From positions 4,340,001-4,404,000 of the forward strand of contig NZ_CP104174.1 in the NCBI RefSeq assembly GCF_025200925.1: DNA of 64,000 nt, in the 5' to 3' direction. Below the pieces are notes generated by a model. The model saw only the letters and a program-made list of their open reading frames with translations. It was not told the DNA's origin and searched no databases. A program made the translations under genes and the position numbers. Shown here piece by piece: positions 51,469-61,186 of this stretch. The stretch comes from Bradyrhizobium sp. CB1015. Lineage in GTDB: Bacteria; Pseudomonadota; Alphaproteobacteria; Rhizobiales; Xanthobacteraceae. Position 1 is the stretch's first letter. The number at the start of each line of letters is the position of its first letter.

Positions 51469-52011
51469 ATGCGCCGCACGCCACGCTTGATCGCAGCCGC
51501 CGTCCTGATCGCCTTCACCGGCGTCCTGGGCGGCTGCTCCAGCTTCGATCCGAGCGACCTGCTCGACTTCCTCGACACCAAGAAGAAGCTGCCGGGCGAC
51601 CGCAAACCGGTCTTCCCCGAGGGCGTGCCGGGGCTCGAGCAGGGTGTGCCGAGGGATCTGTACAAAGGCGCGCAGCAGCAGCCTGACCCGAACGCGCCTG
51701 CCGTGGCGGCATTGCCTGCGGAGCCGGAGCCGGCCAAGCCGGCGAAGGGGACCAAGGCAAAACATGCCAAGCAGCCCACCACGGCGGCTGCGCCGGCCGA
51801 AGCACCCGCCGGCGAGGTCGACGGCGAGGCCCAGCCCGAGGCCGCGCCGGCGACGTCCGCTCCGCCGCCCAAGCACAAGATCGTCCGCAGGCGCACCACC
51901 GCGCCGCCGCCGGACCAGCCGGCCCAGCAGGCGCAGCCGACCCAGGCTCCGCAGCGGCAATCGCAGAGCGCCTTCCCGGCACCGCTGCCGAGCGGCAGCT
52001 TCTCGCGCTGA
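51469..52011 (+). CDS. Alanine/proline-rich lipoprotein in the yfgM-der context
   Basis: A 180-residue lipoprotein. Signal peptide with lipobox GVLGGC gives an N-terminal acylated Cys at residue 23. The rest is a low-complexity Pro/Ala/Lys/Gln-rich chain (GQ-rich QPAQQAQPTQAPQRQSQ), with no beta-propeller. In enterobacteria the gene at this position between yfgM and der encodes the eight-bladed BamB lipoprotein; this short protein occupies the same place but is not BamB by sequence. Could be a divergent remnant or an unrelated envelope lipoprotein. Confidence 0.8.
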   Translation: MRRTPRLIAAAVLIAFTGVLGGCSSFDPSDLLDFLDTKKKLPGDRKPVFPEGVPGLEQGVPRDLYKGAQQQPDPNAPAVAALPAEPEPAKPAKGTKAKHAKQPTTAAAPAEAPAGEVDGEAQPEAAPATSAPPPKHKIVRRRTTAPPPDQPAQQAQPTQAPQRQSQSAFPAPLPSGSFSR

Positions 52012-52061
52012 TATTTTTCGTTGCATTGACAGGCGCAGCCCCGGCAGCGCACGAATGACCG

Positions 52062-53444
52062 ATGTCCTTCACGATCGCCATTATCGGCCGGCCCAATGTC
52101 GGCAAGTCGACGCTGTTCAACCGCCTGGTTGGGCAGAAGCTCGCGCTGGTCGATGACCTGCCTGGCGTCACCCGCGACCGCCGCGAAGGCGAGGCCAGGC
52201 TCGGTGATCTCCGCTTCACCATCATCGATACCGCCGGCCTCGATGAGGGCGCCAAGGGTTCGCTGACCGCGAGGATGCAGGAGCAGACCGAGACGGCGAT
52301 CGCGCAGGCCGACGCGCTGTTCTTCGTCATCGACGCCCGTATCGGCCTGACGCCGACCGATCGCGCCTTCGCCGATTTCGCCCGCAAGGCCAACAAGCCG
52401 GTGCTGCTGGTCGCCAACAAGAGCGAGGGCAAGCACGGCGATGCCGGCGCGATGGAAGCGTTCGCACTCGGCCTCGGCGATCCCATTCAGATCTCGGCCG
52501 AGCACGGCGAGGGCATGGGCGAACTCTACGACGCGCTCGCCGGGCTGATGCCCGAGCCCGTCGACGAGGATGAGGACGAGGATGATGCGGAGCTTTCCGA
52601 GGAAGAGGCCGCCACGCGTCCGATCCGGGTCGCCATCGTCGGCCGGCCCAATGCCGGCAAGTCGACGCTGATCAACCACCTGCTCGGCGAGGAGCGCCTG
52701 CTGACGAGCCCCGAGGCCGGCACCACGCGCGACTCCATCGCCGTCGAGATCAACTGGAAGGGCCGCGACTTCCGCGTGTTCGACACCGCGGGCCTGCGCC
52801 GGCGCTCGCGCATCGAGGAGAAGCTGGAGAAGCTCTCGGTTGCGGACGCGCTGCGCGCGGTGCGCTTTGCCGAAGTCGTCGTGCTGATGATGGACACGCA
52901 GAACCGCTTCGAGGAGCAGGACCTGCGCATTGCGGACCTGATCGAGCGCGAGGGACGGGCGGTCGTGCTCGCCGTCAACAAATGGGACCTGATGGAGACC
53001 AGGGGCGGCGGCGCGATCTCGGGCCTGCGCCGCGACGCCGACCATTGGCTGCCGCAGCTCAAGGGCGTGCCCATCGTCGCCGTCTCGGGCCTGATGGGCG
53101 AGGGCATCGATCGCCTGATGCAGGCGATCCAGGACGCCTATGCGATCTGGAACAGGCGCGTGCCGACCTCAGCGCTCAATCGCTGGTTCGAGCAGGCGAT
53201 CCAGGCCAACCCGCCGCCCGCGGTCTCCGGCCGCAGGCTGAAGCTGAACTACATCACCCAGACCAAGGCGCGCCCGCCGAGCTTCGTGCTGTTCTGCTCG
53301 CGCGCCGACGCCGTGCCGCAATCCTACTTGCGCTATCTCACCAATTCCATGCGCGAGACCTTCGAGCTGCCGGGCACGCCGGTGCGCATCACGCTGCGCG
53401 AGAAGGCCAATCCCTTCGCGCATAAGCGCAAGCGGCCGTCGTGA
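52062..53444 (+). CDS. der: Ribosome-associated GTPase Der (EngA)
   Basis: A 460-residue tandem GTPase needed for 50S ribosome assembly. The two G domains each have a full set of motifs: GRPNVGKST near residue 8 with DTAGL, and GRPNAGKST near 195 with [10 protein letters not shown] and NKWD. A KH-like C-terminal domain with [21 protein letters not shown] follows. An acidic linker rich in Asp/Glu (about residues 166-180) separates the two domains. Confidence 0.97.
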   Translation: MSFTIAIIGRPNVGKSTLFNRLVGQKLALVDDLPGVTRDRREGEARLGDLRFTIIDTAGLDEGAKGSLTARMQEQTETAIAQADALFFVIDARIGLTPTDRAFADFARKANKPVLLVANKSEGKHGDAGAMEAFALGLGDPIQISAEHGEGMGELYDALAGLMPEPVDEDEDEDDAELSEEEAATRPIRVAIVGRPNAGKSTLINHLLGEERLLTSPEAGTTRDSIAVEINWKGRDFRVFDTAGLRRRSRIEEKLEKLSVADALRAVRFAEVVVLMMDTQNRFEEQDLRIADLIEREGRAVVLAVNKWDLMETRGGGAISGLRRDADHWLPQLKGVPIVAVSGLMGEGIDRLMQAIQDAYAIWNRRVPTSALNRWFEQAIQANPPPAVSGRRLKLNYITQTKARPPSFVLFCSRADAVPQSYLRYLTNSMRETFELPGTPVRITLREKANPFAHKRKRPS

Positions 53445-53501
53445 GCGACGGTGCCGGCGAGGCGGTGGTGCAGGACGCTGGTTGCGACGAAGACAGTCTC
53501 G

Positions 53502-53591
53502 TAGGGTGGGCAAAGCGAAGCGTGCCCACCGCGTCTTGAGCCGTGGAAACAGATGGTGGGCACGGCGCTTAGGCGCCTTTGCCCACCCTAC
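53502..53591. repeat. Palindromic intergenic repeat
   Basis: Arms GTAGGGTGGGCAAAGCG and CGCCTTTGCCCACCCTAC are nearly exact inverted copies; inner GTGCCCACC and GGTGGGCAC are also inverted. Located after der. Confidence 0.75.
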
Positions 53592-53605
53592 AGCTTGAGC
53601 TCATC

Positions 53606-53667
53606 GTCATTCCGGTCCGGTGCTGCGGGATCGCTTCGCGGTCCCGTGCGCACCATCCCGGCATGAC
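53606..53667. repeat. Palindromic intergenic repeat
   Basis: Begins GTCATTCCGGTCCGGTGC and ends GCACCATCCCGGCATGAC, with GGGATCGCTTCGCGGTCCC as inner hairpin. Related in its ends to the repeats at 13040-13130 and 55953-56056. Confidence 0.7.
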
Positions 53668-53676
53668 GCTACGCGG

Positions 53677-54900
53677 TCACTTCTTCACCAGCGGGCAGTC
53701 GCTGTCCTTGAGCGGCTTGGCCGCATCTTCCGGCGCGATGGTGGCGACCAGCTTGTAATAGTCCCACGGCCCCTTCGACTCCTCGGGCTTCTTCACCTCG
53801 AACAGATAGGCGGGGATGAGGCGGCGTCCGTCCTGGCGCAGCGGGCCCTTGCCGAACAGCGGATCGTCGGTCGGCAGCTCCTTCATCTTGGCAACGACCT
53901 TGGCGCCGTCACGCGGATTGCTGCCGAGCGCGTCCATCGCCTTCAGGTAATGCAGAATCTCGGCATAGAGGCCCGCAACCGTCATCGAGGGCATCGAGCC
54001 CTTGGGCGAGACCTTCTGGAAGCGCTTCGACCATTCGCGGGTCTGGTCGTTAAGATCCCAATAGAAGGACTCGGTGAAGGTCAGGCCCTGCGCGGTCTTC
54101 AGGCCGAGCGAGTGCACGTCGTTGATGAACAGCAGCAGCGCGGCGAGCTTCTGGCCGCCCTGGACGATGCCGAACTCGGCGGCCTGCTTGATCGCGTTGG
54201 TGGTGTCGCCGCCCGCATTGGCAAGGCCGATGATCTTGGCCTTGGAGGACTGCGCCTGGAGCAGGAAGGAGGAGAAGTCCGCCGTGTTCAGCGGATGCTT
54301 GACGCCGCCGAGCACCTTGCCGCCGGTCGCGGTGACGACCGCGCCGGTGTCGCGCTCCAGCGCATGGCCGAAGGCATAATCCGCGGTGAGGAAGAACCAG
54401 CTGTCGCCGCCCGCCTTGGTCAGCGCCTTGCCGGTGCCGTTGGCGAGCATGTAGGTGTCATAGGTGAAGGACACGGTGTTGGGCGTGCAGGCCTTGCCGG
54501 TGAGGTCGGCAGTGGCCGCACCCGAATTGAGCAGCACCGCATTCTTTTCCTTGACGAGGTTGCTTACCGCGAGCGCGACGCCGGAGCTCGGCGTGTCCGC
54601 GATGGCGTCGACCTTGTCGGCGTCGATCCATTGCCGGGCGATGTTGACGCCGATGTCGGGCTTGTTCTGGTGATCGCCGGAGAGCACCTCGATGGTCCAG
54701 CCCTTGGCCTTCAGGCCGGAATCCTCGACCGCCATCTTCACTGCCGCGACCGAGTTCGGGCCGCCGATGTCGGCATAGAGGCTCGACATGTCGTTGAGCA
54801 CGCCGATCTTGATGGTCTTGTCTTGCGCGAAGGCGGATGTGGCAAAGCCGAAAGCGGCACAGGCCAGAAGAGCCGCGGTGCGGCGTGCGGGCATCGTCAT
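53677..54900 (-). CDS. Orphan Liv-type periplasmic binding protein, paralogue
   Basis: A 407-residue LivK/AmiC-type solute-binding protein with signal peptide (about residues 1-25, ending SAFAQ). It is clearly homologous along its whole length to the binding protein of the liv operon in this window, with the shared stretches DHQNKPDIG, DYAFGHALERDT and the ending DCPLVKK versus ACPLVKK. No permease or ATPase genes lie nearby, so it may supply substrate to the other transporter or an ABC system elsewhere. Confidence 0.92.
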   Translation of the reverse strand: MTMPARRTAALLACAAFGFATSAFAQDKTIKIGVLNDMSSLYADIGGPNSVAAVKMAVEDSGLKAKGWTIEVLSGDHQNKPDIGVNIARQWIDADKVDAIADTPSSGVALAVSNLVKEKNAVLLNSGAATADLTGKACTPNTVSFTYDTYMLANGTGKALTKAGGDSWFFLTADYAFGHALERDTGAVVTATGGKVLGGVKHPLNTADFSSFLLQAQSSKAKIIGLANAGGDTTNAIKQAAEFGIVQGGQKLAALLLFINDVHSLGLKTAQGLTFTESFYWDLNDQTREWSKRFQKVSPKGSMPSMTVAGLYAEILHYLKAMDALGSNPRDGAKVVAKMKELPTDDPLFGKGPLRQDGRRLIPAYLFEVKKPEESKGPWDYYKLVATIAPEDAAKPLKDSDCPLVKK

Positions 54901-55166
54901 AAAAGGCTTCCTCCATTGTCAAATATGCGGACGGCTCTCTGCGGGAGCCTTGTTCCAATCGACGCTCTACCGTGTCCCACGGCTGACGGCAATGCACCTA
55001 AAGCCGGATGACGCTGCGTCGTAGCGTCATCCTTCGGTTAACTTTTGGGCAAAATGCGTTGAGACGCTATGTCAGCGCGTGCGATGTCAGCGTGAATGTC
55101 TGAATGCGCTTTCCGCTATCGACCACGGCGGTATGGCCGTGCCCCCGGCATGGCGTTCGAGGGCAA

Positions 55167-55907
55167 TCAGGCCGGCGCGCGGAAGCTCATCAGGGTGCGG
55201 GTCTTGTAGTCGTAGAATTTGCCGGTCTCGGTCCAGTCGGGCGCGCATAGCGGCACGATGAATTCTGCGACCTGCTCGGGCGTGTCGAGCGTTGCCGGAT
55301 CCTCGCCGGGCATCAGGGTGGCGCGCATGCGGGTGCGGACCGGGCCGGGATTGAACAAATTGACGCGCAGCTTGGTGTTCGCAGTCTCGTGTGCCCAGGC
55401 GCGCGCCAGCGTCTCCAGTGCGGCCTTGGACGCGGCGTAGGGGCTGACATAAGCGGTCGCCTTGTTGGCGGCACCCGAGGTGATGAACACGGCGCGGCCG
55501 GCATCGGACTGCTTCAGCAGCGGCTCCATACAGCGGATCAGCTGGAAGTTCGCCGAGACGTTCACCGCCATCACGTCGGTGAAGGTCTTCAGCTCGATAT
55601 GGCCGATCGGCGAGGACGGGCCGAGCACGCCGGCATTGCCGACAAGAATATCGAGCTTGCCGTAGCGCTCGTGCAGGCCGGCGCCGAGACGCGCGATGCC
55701 GTCGGAATCGGTGAGGTTGAGCGGCACCAGGGTGGCGCTGCCCCCCTCTTTCCGGATCTCGTCGTCGAGCTCTTCCAGCCCTCCTTGCGTACGCGCCACC
55801 GCAACGATGTGCGCGCCGGCTTTCGCCAATGCCTTGGCGGTGGCGAAACCGATGCCGCGCGAGGCGCCGGTGACGAGAGCGATGCGGTCAGCGAGGGGCT
55901 TGGTCAT
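55167..55907 (-). CDS. SDR-family NAD(P)-dependent oxidoreductase
   Basis: A 246-residue classical short-chain dehydrogenase. Cofactor loop TGASRGIGFATAKAL is at residue 14, LVGNAGVLGP near 87, the catalytic Ser in FITSGAANKAT and Tyr-Lys in YAASKAALETLARAWAHE. It resembles FabG-like or glucose dehydrogenase-type SDRs; the exact substrate cannot be inferred. Monocistronic, with a repeat between it and purF. Confidence 0.9.
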   Translation of the reverse strand: MTKPLADRIALVTGASRGIGFATAKALAKAGAHIVAVARTQGGLEELDDEIRKEGGSATLVPLNLTDSDGIARLGAGLHERYGKLDILVGNAGVLGPSSPIGHIELKTFTDVMAVNVSANFQLIRCMEPLLKQSDAGRAVFITSGAANKATAYVSPYAASKAALETLARAWAHETANTKLRVNLFNPGPVRTRMRATLMPGEDPATLDTPEQVAEFIVPLCAPDWTETGKFYDYKTRTLMSFRAPA

Positions 55908-55952
55908 GGCGGGGTTTTACAGCCGTGGACGGCCGGGACAAGCCCCCGCATG

Positions 55953-56056
55953 GTCGTCATTCCGGGGCGATGCGAAGCATCGAACTATGGTGCGCAATTG
56001 CGCACCTGAGAATCTCGAGATCCCGGGTTCGGTCCTCTGGACCGCCCCGGGACGAC
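55953..56056. repeat. Palindromic intergenic repeat
   Basis: Begins GTCGTCATTCCGGGGCGATG and ends CGCCCCGGGACGAC. The core GTGCGCAATTGCGCAC is a perfect palindrome. It lies between the SDR gene and the end of purF. Confidence 0.7.
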
Positions 56057-56066
56057 GCCTTCGCCG

Positions 56067-57590
56067 TCAGCTCGCCTCCGCCAGCAGCGACAATTGCCGC
56101 GGCTGCGGCTCGGTCTGGGTCTGGTCGGTGAGGTGGGTCGGATAGACGCCGGTGAAGCAGTGATCCGCAAACTTTGGATTGGCGGGATCGCGGCCGGGCT
56201 CGCCCATGGCGCGGTACATGCCGTCGATCGACAGGAAGGCGAGTGAGTCCGCGCCGATGAGCTCGCGCATCTCCTCCAGCGAATGCGTCGCGGCCAGGAG
56301 GCCGCCGCGGTCGGGCAGGTCGATGCCGTAGTAGTCAGGGTAGAGGATCGGTGGCGAGGCGAGGCGGAAATGCACCTCCTTGGCGCCGGCATCGCGCATC
56401 ATGCGCACGATCTTCTTCGAGGTGGTGCCGCGCACCAGGGAGTCGTCGATCAGGATGATGCGCTTGCCTTCGATCGCGGCGCGGTTGGCCGAGTGCTTCA
56501 TGCGCACGCCGGATTCGCGGATCGCCTGCGTCGGCTGGATGAAGGTGCGGCCGACATAGTGGTTGCGGATGATGCCGAGCTCGAACGGCACGCCGGAATA
56601 CTGGCTGTAGCCGACCGCGGCCGGCACGCCGGAATCCGGCACCGGCACCACGACGTCGACCGGAACGTGGCTCTCGCGCGCGAGCTGCGCGCCGAAATTC
56701 TTGCGCACCTCGTAGACCGAGCGGCCGTGCACGATGGAATCCGGCCGCGAGAAGTAGATGTATTCGAAGATGCAGGGGCGCGGCGCCATCGGCGGGAACG
56801 GCTTGTGGATGTCCTGGCCGTTCTCGTCGAACACGATGACTTCGCCGGGCTCGATGTCGCGCACGAAACGCGCGCCGATGATGTCGAGCGCGCAGGTCTC
56901 CGAGGTCAGGATCGGGCAGCCGTCGAGCTCGCCGAGCACGAGCGGGCGGATGCCGCGCGGATCGCGCGCGCCGACCAGCTTCTTGTTGGTGAGCGAGACC
57001 AGCGCATAGGCGCCTTCGATCTCGCGCAGCGCGTCGATATAGCGCTCGATGAAGCGGCTGCGCCTCGAGCGCGCCACCAGATGCAGGATCACCTCGGTGT
57101 CGGAGGTCGACTGCATCATCGCGCCGTTCTTGACGAGCTCGCGGCGCAGCGTCAGGCCGTTGGAGAGGTTGCCGTTGTGGGCGACCGCAAGGCCACCGGC
57201 ATTGAGCTCGGCGAACAGCGGCTGCACGTTACGCAGGATGGTCGCGCCTGTGGTGGCGTAGCGGACATGGCCGACTGCGACACTGCCGGGCAGGCGGTCG
57301 ATCACTTCGCGGCGGGAGAATGTGTCGCCGACGAGGCCGAGGCGGCGTTCGGAATGGAAGCGGTTGCCGTCGTAGGAGACGATGCCGGCGGCCTCCTGGC
57401 CGCGGTGCTGCAGGGCGTGAAGGCCGAGCGCGGTGATGGCGGCCGCATCGGGATGGCCGTAGATGCCGAAGACGCCGCATTCCTCGCGCAGCGTATCGCC
57501 TTCCAGATCGTCCTGAAGCTCGAGTGCGGCCGGGCCTGGACCGGCGTCTGGATCGAGATCAAGCAGGGCGTCCTGGTCAGGGTGTCGCAT
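56067..57590 (-). CDS. purF: Amidophosphoribosyltransferase
   Basis: First committed enzyme of purine synthesis: transfers ammonia from glutamine to PRPP. 507 residues with an N-terminal propeptide of about 37 residues ending LREE before the nucleophile Cys38 (CGVFGIYG), so self-cleavage is expected. The glutaminase domain contains HNGNLSNG, and the phosphoribosyltransferase loop is IILIDDSLVRGTTSKK near 365. cvpA is directly upstream on the same strand, as in the E. coli cvpA-purF operon. Confidence 0.96.
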   Translation of the reverse strand: MRHPDQDALLDLDPDAGPGPAALELQDDLEGDTLREECGVFGIYGHPDAAAITALGLHALQHRGQEAAGIVSYDGNRFHSERRLGLVGDTFSRREVIDRLPGSVAVGHVRYATTGATILRNVQPLFAELNAGGLAVAHNGNLSNGLTLRRELVKNGAMMQSTSDTEVILHLVARSRRSRFIERYIDALREIEGAYALVSLTNKKLVGARDPRGIRPLVLGELDGCPILTSETCALDIIGARFVRDIEPGEVIVFDENGQDIHKPFPPMAPRPCIFEYIYFSRPDSIVHGRSVYEVRKNFGAQLARESHVPVDVVVPVPDSGVPAAVGYSQYSGVPFELGIIRNHYVGRTFIQPTQAIRESGVRMKHSANRAAIEGKRIILIDDSLVRGTTSKKIVRMMRDAGAKEVHFRLASPPILYPDYYGIDLPDRGGLLAATHSLEEMRELIGADSLAFLSIDGMYRAMGEPGRDPANPKFADHCFTGVYPTHLTDQTQTEPQPRQLSLLAEAS

Positions 57591-57618
57591 CTGGTTCTCG
57601 CCTCTCTCTAGGGCTCTA

Positions 57619-58248
57619 TCAACGCGCCGCAGGTTTCTCGATCAGCTTTTTCATGCCGTCACGAGCCGATTTACTGTACCCGTCGCCACTGCCCGAAGGC
57701 TGCTGCTCGGATTCAGCTTGATCATCATCTGGTTTGTTTTTCTTGAATCTCTTCAAGATGGTGTTCTCGGGGTCGTCAGGCAAGAGGGCCATCAGCCAAT
57801 CGCCGGTTCCCTGCAGCACGACGCGGGACTTGGCCCCGGTGACCCAGTCGGGGCGCTGCTTGTCCGGCACCAGCCAGGTGAAGAACAGGAACGCGACCAC
57901 GACGATCAAAAGCCCGCGAGCCAGCCCAAACAGGAAGCCGAGGGTGCGATCCAGCGCGCCGATCCGCGAATCCAGGATCATGTCGGAGATCCGGACCGTG
58001 ATGACGGAGACCACGACCAGGGTGCCGACGAACACGCCCGCGACCACGACCACGCTCGCGACCGTGTCGTTGTTGAAATAGGTCTTGGCGGTCGGCAGCA
58101 GCTTCGAGAAGGAATACAGCGTCACGATTGCCGCCGCACCCCAGGCCGCGATCGACAGGATTTCGCGCATGAAGCCGCGGACCATGGCGAGCAGGCCCGA
58201 AATCAGCATCACACCGAGCAGGATCAGGTCGAGGAGTGTTACTGGCAT
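57619..58248 (-). CDS. cvpA: CvpA-family membrane protein
   Basis: A 209-residue inner-membrane protein with four hydrophobic helices. Family markers: LLDLILLGVMLISGLLAMVRGFMREILSIAAW at the N-terminus, and SDMILDSRIGALDRTLGFLFGLARGLLIVVVAFLF near 95. The C-terminal about 50 residues are hydrophilic (KKNKPDDDQAESEQQPSGSG). CvpA is required for colicin V export and envelope homeostasis in enterobacteria. Its stop is 28 bp before the purF start. Confidence 0.93.
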   Translation of the reverse strand: MPVTLLDLILLGVMLISGLLAMVRGFMREILSIAAWGAAAIVTLYSFSKLLPTAKTYFNNDTVASVVVVAGVFVGTLVVVSVITVRISDMILDSRIGALDRTLGFLFGLARGLLIVVVAFLFFTWLVPDKQRPDWVTGAKSRVVLQGTGDWLMALLPDDPENTILKRFKKNKPDDDQAESEQQPSGSGDGYSKSARDGMKKLIEKPAAR

Positions 58249-58415
58249 CGGCTGGTCTGGTCCGCTCGTACTTCAAAGGTGCTCTAGCGAATCGGTGTTT
58301 GGCCGCTGCCCTAAAAGAAGGGCAGACGGCGTTCCCGGCAAGGCCGCAACCACGCAATCCCATGCTGCTTTTGTGACGGCTGTATAGCGGCGAGGGCCTC
58401 CGCCGTCACCTCCAC

Positions 58416-59861
58416 CTACCCCTCTCCGCGGCGGAATCTTGCCGGTGTGGCATTTTTCTCTGGCTGCGCGCTGGATTCGCCCCGGCGGGAGCCCCGGGCT
58501 GCGATCTCGGCGACCAATGTCGTCAGGCTGTTCACCGCGTTCAGGGACAGTCCGGCGTCGCCGCCCGCATCGCCCCGTGCCGATTCGGGCAGCACCGCGC
58601 GCTGGAAGCCGAGCTTTGCCGCCTCCTTCAGCCGGGCCGCGGTCTGCGCCACCGGGCGCACCACGCCCGACAGCGAGATTTCGCCGAAATAGACGGCATC
58701 GGTAGGTAACTGCGCATTAACCAGCGATGAAACCAGTGCAGCGGCGGCGGCGAGATCGGCCGCCGGCTCGTGGATGCGCAGTCCGCCGGCAACATTCAGA
58801 TAGACGTCGTGGCCGGACAGTTTGACCCCGCAATGGGCCTCCAGCACCGCCAGCACCATCGAGAGCCGGCTCGGATCCCAGCCGACCACGGCCCGGCGCG
58901 GGGTGCCGAGCGAGGTCGGGGCCACCAGTGCCTGCAATTCGACCAAAACGGGCCTCGTGCCTTCGATGCCGGCGAAGACGGCGGTGCCGGGCGTGCCGAG
59001 ATCGCGCTCCGACAGGAACAGCTCGGACGGGTTGGTGACCTCGCGCAGGCCGAGGCCCGTCATCTCGAACACGCCGATCTCGTCGGTCGGGCCGAAGCGG
59101 TTCTTCACCGCGCGCAGGATGCGGAATTGCTGCGAGCCTTCGCCCTCGAACGACATCACCGCATCGACCATGTGCTCGACCACGCGGGGTCCGGCGATCT
59201 GGCCGTCCTTGGTGACGTGGCCGACCAGGATGATGGCAGCCCCGGTCTTCTTGGCGAAGCGGATCAGCGCCTGGGCCGAGGCGCGCACCTGCGTCACCGT
59301 GCCGGGCGCCGATTCCACCGTGTCGGTCCACATGGTCTGGATCGAGTCGATCACGATCAGCCGGGGCACCGCGCCCTCCGACAGCGTCGAGACGATGTCC
59401 TCGACCGAGGTCTCGGCCGCGAGCTGCACCGGCGCGTCCGACAGCCCGAGCCGCTCGGCGCGCAGGCGCACCTGGGCGACCGCCTCTTCGCCGGAGATGT
59501 AGACGACGCGGTGGCCGCCTCGCGCCAGCAGGCTGGTCGCCTGCGTCAGCAGCGTCGACTTGCCGATGCCGGGATCGCCGCCGACCAGCAGCACCGAGCC
59601 GCGCACGAAGCCGCCGCCGGTGACGCGGTCGAGCTCGGTCATCCCGGAGGACAGGCGCGGCGCGTCCGGACTCTTGCCGGCGAGACTCTCCAGCGCGAAC
59701 GTTCGGCCCTTGCGCCTGGAGCGGATCGAGACCGGCACGCTGCCGCTGGTGTCTTCTTCCGCCAGCGTATTCCACTCGCCGCAGGACTCGCACTTGCCCT
59801 GCCAGCGGTTATAGGCCGCGCCGCAGTTCTGGCAGACGAAGGACAGCGTGGATTTGGCCAT
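58416..59861 (-). CDS. radA: DNA repair protein RadA
   Basis: A 481-residue RecA-related helicase for branch migration in recombination. N-terminal zinc finger: CQNCGAAYNRWQGKCESCGEW. Walker A GGDPGIGKST near residue 95, the RadA-specific KNRFGPTDE near 255, and a Lon-protease-like C-terminal domain (VYLNVAGGLRIHEPAADLAAAAALVSS). Start ATG is 12 nt after a GGGG-rich site. Complete by family length, with a slightly longer C-terminal tail. Confidence 0.96.
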   Translation of the reverse strand: MAKSTLSFVCQNCGAAYNRWQGKCESCGEWNTLAEEDTSGSVPVSIRSRRKGRTFALESLAGKSPDAPRLSSGMTELDRVTGGGFVRGSVLLVGGDPGIGKSTLLTQATSLLARGGHRVVYISGEEAVAQVRLRAERLGLSDAPVQLAAETSVEDIVSTLSEGAVPRLIVIDSIQTMWTDTVESAPGTVTQVRASAQALIRFAKKTGAAIILVGHVTKDGQIAGPRVVEHMVDAVMSFEGEGSQQFRILRAVKNRFGPTDEIGVFEMTGLGLREVTNPSELFLSERDLGTPGTAVFAGIEGTRPVLVELQALVAPTSLGTPRRAVVGWDPSRLSMVLAVLEAHCGVKLSGHDVYLNVAGGLRIHEPAADLAAAAALVSSLVNAQLPTDAVYFGEISLSGVVRPVAQTAARLKEAAKLGFQRAVLPESARGDAGGDAGLSLNAVNSLTTLVAEIAARGSRRGESSAQPEKNATPARFRRGEG

Positions 59862-59932
59862 GGGGAGAGCGAGTCGTTGCTTCGTTCAGCGTGCTTAGCA
59901 CGATCAGAGATGGGAGTGCGAAGCGTTCCGCG

Positions 59933-60343
59933 CTACCGCGCTCTCGGCAACTCGTCCTTGCGCTTGCACCGCAGGTAGGGCTTCCCGTCGATCTTGATCG
60001 TGCCGTTCGCGCCGGGCGCCAGCCTGATCGTGACCGTGCTGCCGTTCGTGCCCTTGGTGTAGTCGTCCCAGAACTCGAAGCAGGTGGCGGACAGCACGAG
60101 GGCGTCGCCCGCCGGAACCCTGCGGTCGATGCGGCAGTGGTTCTCGTATCGGTCGATCAGGGGTGCCGGCTTGCCCTTGATGACGTTGTCGAGGTCGATC
60201 ATCGTCTTGCTGTCCGGGCCGTCCTTGTCGCGGCAATCTTTTTTCGTCGAGGCCCACAGGCCGTCGAATGGCTGCGCGGCGAGCGCCGGCTGCATTGAGA
60301 AGAGGATGACGCCGGCGGCGGCGATCATGGCAACGATGCGCAT
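59933..60343 (-). CDS. Small secreted protein, function unknown
   Basis: A 136-residue exported protein: signal peptide about residues 1-22 (ending PALAA), then FDGLWASTKKDCRDKDGPDSKTMIDLDN and two further cysteines (NHCRIDRRV, ATCFEFWDDY), suggesting disulfide bonds in the periplasm. The C-terminal strands (TVTIRLAPGANGTIKIDGKPYLRCKRK) look like a beta-sandwich. I do not recognise the family. The ATG at 60343 is preferred because the signal sequence begins there. Confidence 0.7.
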   Translation of the reverse strand: MRIVAMIAAAGVILFSMQPALAAQPFDGLWASTKKDCRDKDGPDSKTMIDLDNVIKGKPAPLIDRYENHCRIDRRVPAGDALVLSATCFEFWDDYTKGTNGSTVTIRLAPGANGTIKIDGKPYLRCKRKDELPRAR

Positions 60344-60374
60344 GCACTGGTGTCCTTTACCCGGGGGAGCGCAG

Positions 60375-61094
60375 TCAGAACGCATTGAACAGCATCGTCA
60401 AGCCGGCCGTCAGCATGATGCCATCCATCAGCAGCCGAAACTTCTCCGGCTTGAGGTGCAGCACGAAGCGCTTGGCGATGAAGGCGCCAAGCATCAGCGA
60501 TGAGCCCGCGATCAGTCCCTTGATGAAGACCTCCCCGGTCAGGGCGCCGAAACGCTCGAAGGTCACCGACTTCGCGAAATAGAGCCCGAGCGAGGAGGCC
60601 GCTTCGGTGGCGAGGAAGGCGCCCTTGGACAGGCCGTAGAACAGGAACAGCGGCACGCTGAGCGGCCCGGTCGAGACCACGATGCCGGTGAGATAGCCGA
60701 TCACCGCGCCGCCGATCGCAAGATGCCAGAGATTGGCCTTGAGATCGTGCCGCGCCAGAAAGTGCCGCACCGGCACCATCGCGATCAGGAAGATGCCGAT
60801 GGTGAGATCGACTGCATGCGAGGGCAGTGCCAGCAGCGTTCGCGCGCCGAGCGCAGCCGCCGGAATGCCGGTGACCGAATAGGCCGCGCAGGCCCGCCAA
60901 TCGACCTCGCGCCACCACGCCAGGATCCGCGAAAAATTCGCCATCACGGAGGCCACCGCCATGATCGGCACCGCCTCCTTCGGCCCATAGGCATAGACCA
61001 GCACCGGCATCAGCATGATCGACGAGCCGGTGCCGACGATGCCTGAGATGGTGCCGGCGATGAGGCCGACGGTGAGGACGAACAGGAAGGCCAA
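60375..61094 (-). CDS. TauE/SafE-family anion exporter
   Basis: A 239-residue membrane protein with about eight transmembrane segments. The two family repeats are visible: GLIAGTISGIVGTGSSIMLMPVLVYAYGPKEAVPIMAVASVMANFSRI in the first half and GAVIGYLTGIVVSTGPLSVPLFLFYGLSKGAFLATEAASS in the second. TauE/SafE proteins export sulfite, sulfoacetate or related anions. No sulfonate genes are adjacent, so the substrate is open. Confidence 0.92.
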   Translation of the reverse strand: MAFLFVLTVGLIAGTISGIVGTGSSIMLMPVLVYAYGPKEAVPIMAVASVMANFSRILAWWREVDWRACAAYSVTGIPAAALGARTLLALPSHAVDLTIGIFLIAMVPVRHFLARHDLKANLWHLAIGGAVIGYLTGIVVSTGPLSVPLFLFYGLSKGAFLATEAASSLGLYFAKSVTFERFGALTGEVFIKGLIAGSSLMLGAFIAKRFVLHLKPEKFRLLMDGIMLTAGLTMLFNAF

Positions 61095-61186
61095 AGGGAG
61101 CGCTCCGGGAATCGGGGCAGTCTAGCCGCGGCCAGGGGTAAGGGCGATGCGCGCCAGGCGGGGACAGCTATTCGGTGGTGCGTTAA

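Noticed and set aside
50793-53045. 750-codon open frame on the minus strand
   Set aside because: Antisense to the YfgM-like, lipoprotein and der genes. No domain is recognisable.
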